The notes below the pieces were generated by a model. The model was not told the origin of the DNA. It made no database searches and worked only from the letters and a program-made list of their open reading frames with translations. From Rhizobium anhuiense (lineage in GTDB: Bacteria; Pseudomonadota; Alphaproteobacteria; Rhizobiales; Rhizobiaceae), in the NCBI RefSeq assembly GCF_003985145.1, contig NZ_ML133546.1, forward strand, positions 1-54,385: 54,385 nucleotides of DNA. Direction: 5' to 3'. Positions 43,856 to 52,423 of the stretch are shown here, piece after piece. The translations under genes and the position numbers were made by a program. Numbering within the stretch: position 1 is the stretch's first letter; every line of letters begins with the position of its first letter.

Positions 43856-44689
43856 ATACGCCTCCCCTAGCGTTACACTTTACTCAAACGTGGAGCGATG
43901 GCGGGTATTAAATAGTATGAAATGCCGGCCCCTGATGTCACCGCTTTATTTTTTAGACATTTCTTAATTATGTTAATACGGATTGAGAAGGAAGGAAATG
44001 GCCCAAAGTGATTAGTTTTCGCGGACGAAAAACGATACGTTACAATGCTTTGGTTGTATTTTCACTGCGATAGATACTTCAAGGTTATATTTGTCGTGAC
44101 TATAGATGATCGACTGAATGTAATATTTCAGTACAAATTGTCATATTTTCGTCATGCGGGGATGCACCGGGATGAGGCAGAGACGTGTCGAAAGTCGGCT
44201 CTCAACCCAGCCGCGAATGCCGGGCGTCCCGCATTCCAGCTGCTCAGCAACATCGATTCCGACAAGGTCTTAATGCTCCCGCGACGGGGTTATCCGGACG
44301 TGGCAGATCCGCCTTAGCCCGAATTGATATCTATCGGATCCGCATTTTTTCCACCAATCTGTGGTCGTCGTCCAAGTGGTGACATGGAAGAGCTATGTAT
44401 CTGCATGCCTTTTTGATGCATGACTTCCATTTATGGCAACTCAACTAAAAGAAAACCTGAATACTCCTTATCCTCTTCAGGATATGGAGTCGGATATGTG
44501 CGGCATTGTACTGAGTACGTGCGTTCCCAATACTATCGATTTGATCAACAAGTCGCGACAAACCCGCAGATGACTAGTATCGAATACATCTGCCGATGTT
44601 CACCGCATCGGAGCGAGCGCGAGCAAAATCCCATTTGAGATGAGAGGGATTTCGAAAAGCTGCTCCGGTTTTTTTCTGGAGTAACTGCA
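43856..44689. promoter_or_regulatory. 834-bp AT-rich intergenic region ahead of the secretion cluster
   Basis: No convincing gene: short open frames here lack ribosome-binding sites and coding bias. It holds a two-part hairpin, TGGAAG...CTTCCA outside and TGCAT...ATGCA inside (44385-44429), and other short inverted repeats (for example TATCC-N6-GGATA near 44470). Such a long leader suggests extended regulation of the secretion genes or an unrecognised small RNA. Confidence 0.5.
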
Positions 44690-45658
44690 ATGTCTGACGA
44701 CTATAAGCCCCCGAAATCTTCGGGCGACGAAACCGAAATCACGAAGGTCGGGGCTCTGGCCGACGGCTTTGCAAACAGTGCTGTCAATTCAACTGAAGTC
44801 GACGACGGCTCGACCGGTTATGTCGGCGTCGCCAATGGCGACAATCGCGACAATACGGACAACAGCGTCGACGTTAAGGCCGAAATCTCCGCCAGCAATG
44901 GCGACAACCGCGACAACGACTATGACTGGAGCTACAAGTCCGACGACGATACGAGCGTCAAGACCACGACGATCACCGACACCGACACCAAAACCGATTA
45001 CGACTGGAGCTATGACAGCAAGTCGTACAGCGACAACGACACCGACACCAAGACGATCACGGATACCGACACGAAAACCGTGACCGACACCGATATCAAG
45101 ACCATCACGGATACGGATACCAAGACGGTCTCCGACAGCAACAACACCTCCGACAGCTTCAACAAGACGGACACCGACTTCGCCGTGATCGAGGACGTCA
45201 AGGACTTCGACAACCTCGGCGTTGCCGGCCACGACCTCACCTTCAATCTCGGCGACGACTTCTCCTTCACGCTCGACGTCGACAGCATCCTGAACAATTC
45301 GCTGTCCGGCGAGGGCAATGACAGCGGCTTCAGTGCCGTCCAGGCAAACCATCTGGCCGACCAGGACCAGGCCTGGAACATCAAGATGGACAATGGCGGC
45401 GCCGACAACCACCTGAAGGCGGACGCCGGTCACGCCGACAGTGCCGAAGGCATTGAGATGGACGGCAAGGGCTGGGACCTCAAGGCGGGCGACGATGCCA
45501 GCGGCTCGAGCACGGCCGATGCTTCGGCAGTCCTTGCCAATTCCGGCTTCCACCTCGAGCTCGTTCAGGGTGCGAACCTGCTCAGCAATACAGTCGACTC
45601 CAGCGTCATCGGCGGCAATTCTCATGTCTCCGACGTCGGCGAGGATACCGGCACCTGA
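44690..45658 (+). CDS. repeat-rich acidic protein, probable type I secretion substrate
   Basis: A 322-residue, strongly acidic protein without cysteines or an N-terminal signal peptide. Repeats: NGDNRDN twice (about residues 49 and 70), DYDWSY twice (near 78 and 104), then four to five copies of an eight-residue unit of form K-T-(I/V)-T-D-T-D-T between about 90 and 150. The second half alternates hydrophobic and Asp/Gly segments (LTFNLGDDFSFTLDVDSILN, FHLELVQGANLLSN, DSSVIGGNSH). Lack of a Sec signal, the Asp/Gly richness and the T1SS genes downstream suggest secretion through that system, with a C-terminal signal. No known family; classic RTX nonapeptides are absent. Confidence 0.7.
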   Translation: MSDDYKPPKSSGDETEITKVGALADGFANSAVNSTEVDDGSTGYVGVANGDNRDNTDNSVDVKAEISASNGDNRDNDYDWSYKSDDDTSVKTTTITDTDTKTDYDWSYDSKSYSDNDTDTKTITDTDTKTVTDTDIKTITDTDTKTVSDSNNTSDSFNKTDTDFAVIEDVKDFDNLGVAGHDLTFNLGDDFSFTLDVDSILNNSLSGEGNDSGFSAVQANHLADQDQAWNIKMDNGGADNHLKADAGHADSAEGIEMDGKGWDLKAGDDASGSSTADASAVLANSGFHLELVQGANLLSNTVDSSVIGGNSHVSDVGEDTGT

Positions 45659-45682
45659 CACTGACCTCCAACGACCAAGACG

Positions 45683-45710
45683 AACTGCACCGGCTCCGGC
45701 CGGTGCAGTT
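45683..45710 (+). terminator. strong hairpin between the two candidate substrate genes
   Basis: AACTGCACCGGC pairs with GCCGGTGCAGTT (12-bp perfect stem, 4-nt loop), 25 bases after the stop of the first substrate gene. Only TT-GACTG follows, so it may be a partial terminator or an mRNA-end stabiliser that makes the first gene more abundant than those downstream. Confidence 0.6.
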
Positions 45711-45804
45711 TGACTGCTTGAAAACGGTTTGACGACCACACCACGGCTCCCAACGAGGGGCGCCTGATAAGGCCGATCGTCATTTCGAATGGGAGGGCCG
45801 AACC

Positions 45805-47844
45805 ATGCATATCGAGAAGATTTCGGAAATCATTGCGCATTTCATCGGTGTCTTCGAGATGACGATCGACGAGATGAGGTTGCGCACCAATTATGCCGAA
45901 GGGGCAGGACCCGGCGCGGATGGACCGGCTCTGCCGGATCAGGATGCCTTTACCGCCGCCTTTTCTTCCGATTTCCAGCTCAAGGACTACGATCCGGGCG
46001 TCATTTACCAAAGCGGCAGTTACGAGATCGAATATGGTCCGACGCGACATGTGGGCCGCGTCCTCGAAGAAAGCCTTGAGAAGCTGGCGGCGATCGCCGC
46101 AAAGGACATCCCGCTACCGCATTTCGGCGATCCTACGGATATCGTGCTGTCGGATGAGCCGGAACTGACCGTCTTTGCCGGGCCTGGCTCGGCTATCAGC
46201 CATGTCCTTCAGGTCAACGTTCTCTACGACGACGACTATCTCGACATGACGAATGGCATCCATGCGCCTCGCGACACGAGTTTCGTCATCGAACGGCTCG
46301 CGGATTTCAGCGCCAAGGCCGAGATCTTCACGCCTTTTTCGAGCCTGCACCGGATTGATACCTATGATGGCGCGCTGAAGATTGCCGAGGATATCGAAAC
46401 CTATATCCAGAATGCCCAGAATACCGAGGACAGCGGAACAACCTCGCTCAGCACCGACCCGACGCATCATTTCGTCACCACCGATCTGGTGGGCGACGAC
46501 CCCATCATCTATGTCAATGGCGAACGTCAAGCCGACATCCCCGTCCTCGACGACTTCCTGCCCGACCGCGGTCTCGCCAAGCTCCAGGAAGAAGCTGACG
46601 ACAGCAATTCATCCGTCGAGCAGACAGATCCCAGCGGCAACAGCCTTGATGTGACCGCCGGCGCAAATTTCGTGGTCAACATCGCCTCGGTGATCAATAC
46701 CGGCGTCATCACCTCGGTCACCGCTGTCATGGGCAATTACCACCAGATCGACGCGGTCTCCCAGGCCTTCGTCTACAGCGATAATGACGAGATCGCCTCG
46801 ACGCTGCGCTCATCCGGCCATTCGGCCGAGGAGGCGGGAACGATCGCCAAGAATATCGCCGTCTTCGAAAACAGCACTTTCGCAGCATCGAGCCACGCCG
46901 ACACCGATGCTGCCGACCCGACATTCCCGAACAGCTGGCGCGTCAACGTCATCGACGGCGACGTCTCCTTCGTACAGTGGATCGAGCAGTATCACTTCAT
47001 CAGCGACAACGACACGATGACGGTCACCACCTCGGGATCCGAAGCCACGGTTCTGACGGGTGGCAATACCTCCATCAACTTATCCTCCTTTTTCGGGATG
47101 GGCATGCAGTATGACCTGGTGATCATCGGCGGCAATGTGCTCGACATCAACAGCATCACGCAGATCTCGCTGCTCTACGACAATGACTGGGTGCGGGCGG
47201 AAGACGGCGTCGATCCGGGCGCCGACATCCAGACCGGCAACAACCTGATCTGGAATTTCGCCTCGATCCACAATGTCGGGACGGGCACCCCGTTCGAGGC
47301 CATGCCGGACTATATGATCGAAGCGCAGAAGGCGATCGAAGATCGCGATCCCAATATGCCGGAGGGGCTGTCGTTCGATGTGAATTTTCAGGGATATGCC
47401 GGCCTCAACGTGCTCTACATCACCGGCAATCTCTACGACATGACGATCATAAAGCAGGTGAGCATCCTCGGCGATTCCGACGATGTGACCCAGGCGGCGG
47501 CGACGCTCCTCGGCAACAATCCCGATGCGACGGTGACGATCGACACTGGCAGCAATGCGGTCATCAACATCGCCGAGATCGTCGACTACGACAGTTTCGG
47601 CCAGACCACCTATCTGGCAGGCCAGCTCTATTCAGACGCCATCCTCATTCAAGGCGGGCTGGTGGAGCATGATGCGACGCAGCCGCAGTCAGCCGACGAC
47701 AGGCTCGCCAACGAAGTCATCGCCTTTCTCGATGACGACGATCCCACGGGCGGCTGTTCCGCCGATGGCGTCATCAATGCCGGGCATGATCTTTCATGGT
47801 CGTCGGCGCACCCCGCCGACGTAATGCAAGCCATGGTCGCGTGA
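45805..47844 (+). CDS. large repeat-containing acidic protein, probable type I secretion substrate
   Basis: A 679-residue acidic protein with no Sec signal or membrane span. A diverged motif recurs about five times, near residues 140, 323, 398, 456 and 553: a beta-like stretch ending in I-x-Q-(hydrophobic)3-(Y/S)-D-(N/D)-D, for example ITQISLLYDND and VSQAFVYSDND, often preceded by a GGN(V)LD-type turn. The Asp-rich turns could bind calcium. The N-terminal 100 residues are different and helical (EKISEIIAHFIGVFEM). The ATG at 45805 has GGGAGGG upstream. It precedes the ABC and HlyD secretion genes by 25 bases, supporting export by them. Family not recognised. Confidence 0.75.
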   Translation: MHIEKISEIIAHFIGVFEMTIDEMRLRTNYAEGAGPGADGPALPDQDAFTAAFSSDFQLKDYDPGVIYQSGSYEIEYGPTRHVGRVLEESLEKLAAIAAKDIPLPHFGDPTDIVLSDEPELTVFAGPGSAISHVLQVNVLYDDDYLDMTNGIHAPRDTSFVIERLADFSAKAEIFTPFSSLHRIDTYDGALKIAEDIETYIQNAQNTEDSGTTSLSTDPTHHFVTTDLVGDDPIIYVNGERQADIPVLDDFLPDRGLAKLQEEADDSNSSVEQTDPSGNSLDVTAGANFVVNIASVINTGVITSVTAVMGNYHQIDAVSQAFVYSDNDEIASTLRSSGHSAEEAGTIAKNIAVFENSTFAASSHADTDAADPTFPNSWRVNVIDGDVSFVQWIEQYHFISDNDTMTVTTSGSEATVLTGGNTSINLSSFFGMGMQYDLVIIGGNVLDINSITQISLLYDNDWVRAEDGVDPGADIQTGNNLIWNFASIHNVGTGTPFEAMPDYMIEAQKAIEDRDPNMPEGLSFDVNFQGYAGLNVLYITGNLYDMTIIKQVSILGDSDDVTQAAATLLGNNPDATVTIDTGSNAVINIAEIVDYDSFGQTTYLAGQLYSDAILIQGGLVEHDATQPQSADDRLANEVIAFLDDDDPTGGCSADGVINAGHDLSWSSAHPADVMQAMVA

Positions 47845-47869
47845 CCTTAAGTATTGCAAGGGAACCACG

Positions 47870-50182
47870 ATGAACCAGATTTCGAAACAAGTTTTTGCAG
47901 CAGGCAGCGCTCTCGATCTGAGGTCGGGCAATATTCCCTCCGCTGCCCCTTCGGAAACGGCGCCGGCCAATCTGTGCATCTCTGCGATCGACGAGGCGGT
48001 CGAGAACCTTCGCAGGCTCAGCGGCGCCGCTGCTTCATCGACCGAAGGCGGCAAGAAGACGGCCGAAGTTGCAGTACGCGAGGCTGCCGCTATGGCGCGC
48101 GAAGACACAGCGCCGCCACCCCCTGCGCAAAAGGTGGTGATGCCGGAAGCCTCGCCGAAACCTTCGGCCGCGGAAACGGCGCCTTTCGCCGGGGTGGTGC
48201 GGGCCCCGGCCACAGCAAAACCGGCGGAAGCGCCCGCCCAACCGCAGATCGAAGCGCGGGCGGCGCCTGAACTGCCGAAAGAGACGACCGAGCTCAAATC
48301 GAACCCGACGATGCCCTTCGGCAAGACGATCGAAGGCGAGGGCGGTCCGATCAGCGAGAATGACAGACGGCTGCGCACCGGCGGCGGCGGAACCGGCAAG
48401 GATTCCGATCCCGGTGGCGGCGCGGGCGGGGGCGGGGGAAGTGGCGGCGGTTTTCACAAGCGCAGTGAGCCTGTGAATTTCGCCGCCAGCCTCTCGCGCG
48501 GCATGGCGGCGGTCCGACGCAACATGGCTGTGGTCATGATGTTCACGATCGCCATCAACGTGCTTCTGTTGGCGATCCCGCTCTATCTCTTCCAGATATC
48601 CGACCGGGTGCTGACCAGCCGCTCCATCGACACGCTCGTCATGCTTTCGATCGCCGTGCTCGGCGCCGTGCTGCTGCAGGCCTTCATGGATTCGGTGCGG
48701 CGCTTCATCCTGATGCGCACCGCGGTGGAGCTCGAAGTACAGCTCGGCGCGCCGATCCTCAGCGCTGCGGCGAGGGCGTCGCTGCATGGCAGCGGCAAGG
48801 ATTATCAGACGCTGCAGGACCTGCAGCTGCTGCGCGGCTTCGTGACGTCAGGCACGCTGATCGCATTTCTCGATGCGCCGCTGATGCCGTTCTTCGTGGT
48901 CGTCGTCTATTTCGTGCATCCGCATCTCGGCATCATCATCATGGTCTGCTGTGCGGTGCTTTTTTTCATCGCCTATCTCAATCAGAAATTCACCGCCCGG
49001 CAATTCGCCGAATCCAACGGCTATCTCAGCCGGGCGAATTTCCATCTCGATTCCATGTCGCGCAATTCGCAAATCATCAACGCCATGGCGATGATCCCCG
49101 AGGCGGTGAAGATGTGGGGCCGGGAAACGGCGGGCTCGCTGAAATCGCAAGTCGAGGCTCAGGACCGCAACATTATCTTCTCGGGCATATCGAAGGCCTG
49201 CCGCATGATTACCCAGGTTACCCTGCTCGGCTGGGGCGCGCATCTGTCGCTCGCCGGAGAATTGACGGGCGGCATGGTGATTGCGGCCTCGATCATTTCG
49301 GGACGCGCGCTGGCGCCGATCGAAGGCGCCATCGAAGGCTGGCACCAGTTCAACCGGTCGGCAGCCGCCTATGGCAGGATCAAGGGACTGCTGTTGAACT
49401 CTCCCTTGAACTTCCCGCGCCTGCGCCTTCCCAATCCGGAAGGCCGGCTCGATGTCGAGCGCATTCTCTTCGTGCCGCCGCCACAGAAGAAGGTCATTCT
49501 CAACGGCATCTCCTTCTCGCTCAGGAAGGGGGAATCGCTTGCGATCATCGGCAATTCCGGATCGGGCAAGACGACGCTCGGCAAGATGCTCGTCGGCTCG
49601 ATCGTTCCGACATCGGGAAATGTGCGCCTCGATCTGATGGATCTGCGCAACTGGGATCAGCGTCAGTTCGGCGAAAGCATCGGCTACCTGCCGCAGGACG
49701 TGCAGCTCTTTCCCGGTACGATCAAAGCCAATATCTGCCGCATGCGCGACGACGTCGACGATCATCAGATCTACGAGGCAGCAGTGCTCGCCGACGTGCA
49801 CGAGCTCATCGCAAGCTTCCCGCAGGGCTATGAAACCATCGTGGCGGCAGACGGCGCTCCGCTTTCGGGCGGCCAGAAGCAGCGCATCGCGCTTGCCCGC
49901 GCCTTCTTCGGCAATCCCAAATTCGTCGTTCTCGACGAGCCGAATTCGAACCTCGATACCCAGGGCGAGGCAGCGCTTGCCAAGGCGCTGATCCACGCCA
50001 AGAAGCAGGGCATCACCACGGTCACCATCACCCAGCGCCCCGCCCTTCTCCAATGCGTCGACAAGATCCTCGTGCTCAAGGAGGGCACTGTCGCCATGTT
50101 CGGGGAAAGGATCGAGGTGCTGCAGGCGCTTTCCAAGAACAACGGCAATAACGGTCAACAAGCACCGCGTATCGAAGGGTGA
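47870..50182 (+). CDS. type I secretion ABC transporter (PrtD-like) with long N-terminal extension
   Basis: A 770-residue fused permease/ATPase. Residues 1-205 form a Pro/Ala/Glu- then Gly-rich extension that should be disordered, with a Gly-rich linker (GGGAGGGGGSGGG) just before the membrane domain. Membrane helices span about 215-500. The ATPase has Walker A IGNSGSGKTT near 563, signature LSGGQKQRIALARA near 665 and Walker B FVVLDEPNSNLD near 685. The switch residue after it is Gln722 (TITQRPALL) where His is expected. PrtD-type proteins pump RTX proteins and proteases across the inner membrane. The next gene overlaps by four bases. Confidence 0.92.
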   Translation: MNQISKQVFAAGSALDLRSGNIPSAAPSETAPANLCISAIDEAVENLRRLSGAAASSTEGGKKTAEVAVREAAAMAREDTAPPPPAQKVVMPEASPKPSAAETAPFAGVVRAPATAKPAEAPAQPQIEARAAPELPKETTELKSNPTMPFGKTIEGEGGPISENDRRLRTGGGGTGKDSDPGGGAGGGGGSGGGFHKRSEPVNFAASLSRGMAAVRRNMAVVMMFTIAINVLLLAIPLYLFQISDRVLTSRSIDTLVMLSIAVLGAVLLQAFMDSVRRFILMRTAVELEVQLGAPILSAAARASLHGSGKDYQTLQDLQLLRGFVTSGTLIAFLDAPLMPFFVVVVYFVHPHLGIIIMVCCAVLFFIAYLNQKFTARQFAESNGYLSRANFHLDSMSRNSQIINAMAMIPEAVKMWGRETAGSLKSQVEAQDRNIIFSGISKACRMITQVTLLGWGAHLSLAGELTGGMVIAASIISGRALAPIEGAIEGWHQFNRSAAAYGRIKGLLLNSPLNFPRLRLPNPEGRLDVERILFVPPPQKKVILNGISFSLRKGESLAIIGNSGSGKTTLGKMLVGSIVPTSGNVRLDLMDLRNWDQRQFGESIGYLPQDVQLFPGTIKANICRMRDDVDDHQIYEAAVLADVHELIASFPQGYETIVAADGAPLSGGQKQRIALARAFFGNPKFVVLDEPNSNLDTQGEAALAKALIHAKKQGITTVTITQRPALLQCVDKILVLKEGTVAMFGERIEVLQALSKNNGNNGQQAPRIEG

Positions 50183-51537
50183 ACGACATGGGACGCAAAA
50201 ATCGGGAGACATCAGGCCCGGCGCAACTCGAATGGTATAGCGACGTGCCGCGCTCGATCCGCGTGCACTGCATCGTCGGCCTGACGGTTCTCTTCACCTC
50301 GTTCGGCGGGTTCGGCTTCTGGGCTGCGACGGCACCGCTTGCCTCGGCCGTCATTGCCCAGGCGAGCTTCGTTGCGACCGGCAACAACAAGATCGTCCAG
50401 CATCTGGAAGGCGGCATTATCAAGGAGATGCGCGTCAGCGAGGGCGACACGGTGAAGGAAGGCGACGTCCTGCTGACCCTCGACCCGACAGCATCCCGCT
50501 CGAACGAACGGATGCTGCAGCTTCGGCGCCTGCGCCTGGAAGCCGTCGTCGCAAGGCTCCGTGCCGAAGCGCAGGGCCTGCGGGAATTCCAGGTTCCCGA
50601 TATCGTCATGAAGGAAGCAAGCGATCCAGACATCAACGCGATCATCCAGAGCCAGAACGTCGTCTTCCACAGCAAGCAGATCAAGCTCGAAGAGCAGCTC
50701 AATCTGATCGAGAAAAACATCAAGTCGCTGGAATACCGGTTCGGCGGCTATAAAGGCCAACGCGAATCCTTCGAGAGACAATTGGCGCTGCTGACCGAGG
50801 AACGCGATTCCAAGGCGCGACTGGTCAAGGTCGGCTATATGCGCAAGACGGATCTCCTGGCAATCGAACGGGCGATCGCCGATGCGATGGGCGATATTTC
50901 TCGCCTGAACGGCGAGCTCAACGAGAGCGAGGCGGAGATCGCCAAATTCCGCCAGGAAGCCATCATCGCCGTCAACTCCAACAAACAGGCGGCACTCGAT
51001 GCGCTCGAAACCGCCGAATCCGATCTGGACAGCGTGCGCGAACAGATGCGCGAGGCTGCCGGCGTGCTCGAACGCACCACCATCCGCTCACCGGTGACGG
51101 GCACAGTGGTGCGCTCCTATTTTCATACCGCCGGCGGCGTCATCACGACCGGCAAGCCGATCATGGAAATCCTGCCGGCGCATGTGCCGCTGATCCTGGA
51201 GGCGCAGGTGCTGCGTACCTCCATCGATCAGCTGCACGAGGGAGAAACGGCCTCGATCCGCCTGACGGCGCTCAACCGGCGCACGACGCCGGTGCTGCAA
51301 GGCAGGGTCTTCTACGTTTCGGCCGACTCGATCGAGGAAAGTTCCGGGGTCTCGGTCAAGGACGTCTATATCGTCCGCGTCGAAATACCCGATTCCGAGA
51401 TTTCCCGGGTGCACAATTTCCATCCCGTTCCCGGCATGCCAGCAGAAGTGCTGATCCAGACGTCGGAACGCACCTTTTTCGAATATCTGAGCAAACCAAT
51501 CACCGACAGCATGTCACGGGCTTTCAAGGAACGCTGA
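50179..51537 (+). CDS. HlyD-family type I secretion adaptor (PrtE-like)
   Basis: A 452-residue periplasmic adaptor that links the ABC protein to a TolC-like outer-membrane channel. One N-terminal transmembrane helix (about residues 30-55, IVGLTVLFTSFGGFGFWAAT), then the biotinyl-lipoyl-type VQHLEGGIIKEMRVSEGDTV near 73, a long coiled coil (about 105-290), and the second lipoyl half with TIRSPVTGTVVRSYFHTAGG near 298. It overlaps the ABC gene by a GTGA junction. An ATG three codons later (50188) is an alternative start. No TolC gene is in the window, so the channel must be encoded elsewhere. Confidence 0.93.
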   Translation: MNDMGRKNRETSGPAQLEWYSDVPRSIRVHCIVGLTVLFTSFGGFGFWAATAPLASAVIAQASFVATGNNKIVQHLEGGIIKEMRVSEGDTVKEGDVLLTLDPTASRSNERMLQLRRLRLEAVVARLRAEAQGLREFQVPDIVMKEASDPDINAIIQSQNVVFHSKQIKLEEQLNLIEKNIKSLEYRFGGYKGQRESFERQLALLTEERDSKARLVKVGYMRKTDLLAIERAIADAMGDISRLNGELNESEAEIAKFRQEAIIAVNSNKQAALDALETAESDLDSVREQMREAAGVLERTTIRSPVTGTVVRSYFHTAGGVITTGKPIMEILPAHVPLILEAQVLRTSIDQLHEGETASIRLTALNRRTTPVLQGRVFYVSADSIEESSGVSVKDVYIVRVEIPDSEISRVHNFHPVPGMPAEVLIQTSERTFFEYLSKPITDSMSRAFKER

Positions 51538-51614
51538 TCACTCGCAATCAGGCAGGGAGCGGTCCGGCAATATGACGGCCTCGTCCATTGTTCTGATATA
51601 ATGTCGGCACGTAT

Positions 51615-51649
51615 CATCCCCTTGGGGATGGGTCGTCCCCTCAGGGGGA
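51615..51649 (+). promoter_or_regulatory. tandem GC hairpins in the leader of the gene at 51663
   Basis: CATCCCC-TT-GGGGATG (51615-51630) and TCCCC-TCA-GGGGGA (51636-51649) lie side by side immediately ahead of the start codon, the second only 13 bases away. The GGGGGAGAAAGGG segment would also contain the Shine-Dalgarno sequence, so folding could control translation. Termination after hlyD is possible, but no T-run follows. Confidence 0.55.
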
Positions 51650-51662
51650 GAAAGGGTAGAGC

Positions 51663-52154
51663 ATGGCGGCGATGTCCGATGTCCTGTTGCGGGTCGGCCG
51701 CCTGAACTATGTCTGGACGAATACCGAAAGCCTGCTGATCTACATCATCGCCCATCTTCTCCGGGTCGAAAAGGATGCGGCGATCGTGGTGTTCCTGACG
51801 CTCAATACGACGCGCGCCCGGATCGATCTCATCGAACGGCTTGCCAAGCTCGCTTCGACCTCAGCTTCCGACCGGAAGGCGATCCTTTCAGCCATGTCGC
51901 GGCTGAAGAAGGAATCCAAGACACGCAACAAATACAATCACTGCATCTATTCCTTCGACGAAAAGGGAGAGATCTCCAGCACGCAGCTGATGCGGCTGGT
52001 CGAGGACGACAAGGAGATCCGCTATGGCAAGATCGAGCAGATGGACGCGCGCGAGCTCGACCTTCTGGAAAAGTCGATCGCCGAAATCGTCGCCATCAGC
52101 CGGACGCTCTGGGCCTTCATCCATGCGAGCCCGAGGATCGCCGGCGAGCTCTGA
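51663..52154 (+). CDS. conserved hypothetical protein, helical
   Basis: A 163-residue, mostly helical cytosolic protein with no signal peptide or recognised domain. It begins LRVGRLNYVWTNTESLLIYI, has a basic central helix (SAMSRLKKESKTRNKYNHCIY) and an acidic C-terminal helical region (DARELDLLEKSIAEIVAISR). The ATG at 51663 lies just after a G-rich hairpin that includes the presumed Shine-Dalgarno sequence; ATG at 51672 is an alternative. It stands alone between hlyD and the GNAT-TPR gene. The EKDAAIVVF/NTTRARIDLIERL pattern recalls small helical-bundle proteins, but no function is proposed. Confidence 0.65.
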   Translation: MAAMSDVLLRVGRLNYVWTNTESLLIYIIAHLLRVEKDAAIVVFLTLNTTRARIDLIERLAKLASTSASDRKAILSAMSRLKKESKTRNKYNHCIYSFDEKGEISSTQLMRLVEDDKEIRYGKIEQMDARELDLLEKSIAEIVAISRTLWAFIHASPRIAGEL

Positions 52155-52177
52155 GTAACTCTTACGAGTATCTCTTT

Positions 52178-52200
52178 CCAAAACCGTTGCACACTTTCGG
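52178..52200. repeat. rhizobial repeat core, copy C
   Basis: CCAAAACCGTTGCACACTTT followed by CGG shares the core of the palindromic elements at 25983 and 36889, here without long outer arms. It lies in the 269-bp gap before the GNAT-TPR gene, which holds no other recognisable feature. Confidence 0.6.
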
Positions 52201-52423
52201 GCGAGATAGATTGAAGCGTCGCATTCGACAGGGGCATCGCGCTCTATGTCTTTGAATTGATATGTGATCTTTACTGAAAACCGACTTCGATTTTGGGTTA
52301 AGCGCCGGCTCAGGACTAATCATATTTAAGCCCTGCAAATCATCCGGACGGTTTATTTGAAGATCGGTGTTTCCCATTAGAATGAAACCTCCCGAGTGAC
52401 GTATGGGGTATTGGGGGGCGGAC

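Noticed and set aside
44045..44638. Two small open frames (90 and 72 codons) in the long intergenic region
   Set aside because: No convincing ribosome-binding site, AT-rich and unlike coding sequence in this genome; the region is better described as regulatory.
44990..45135. Short direct repeats in the DNA, considered as a CRISPR array or tandem satellite
   Set aside because: They are in frame, imperfect and encode the TDTDTKT protein repeats; there are no unique spacers of constant length.
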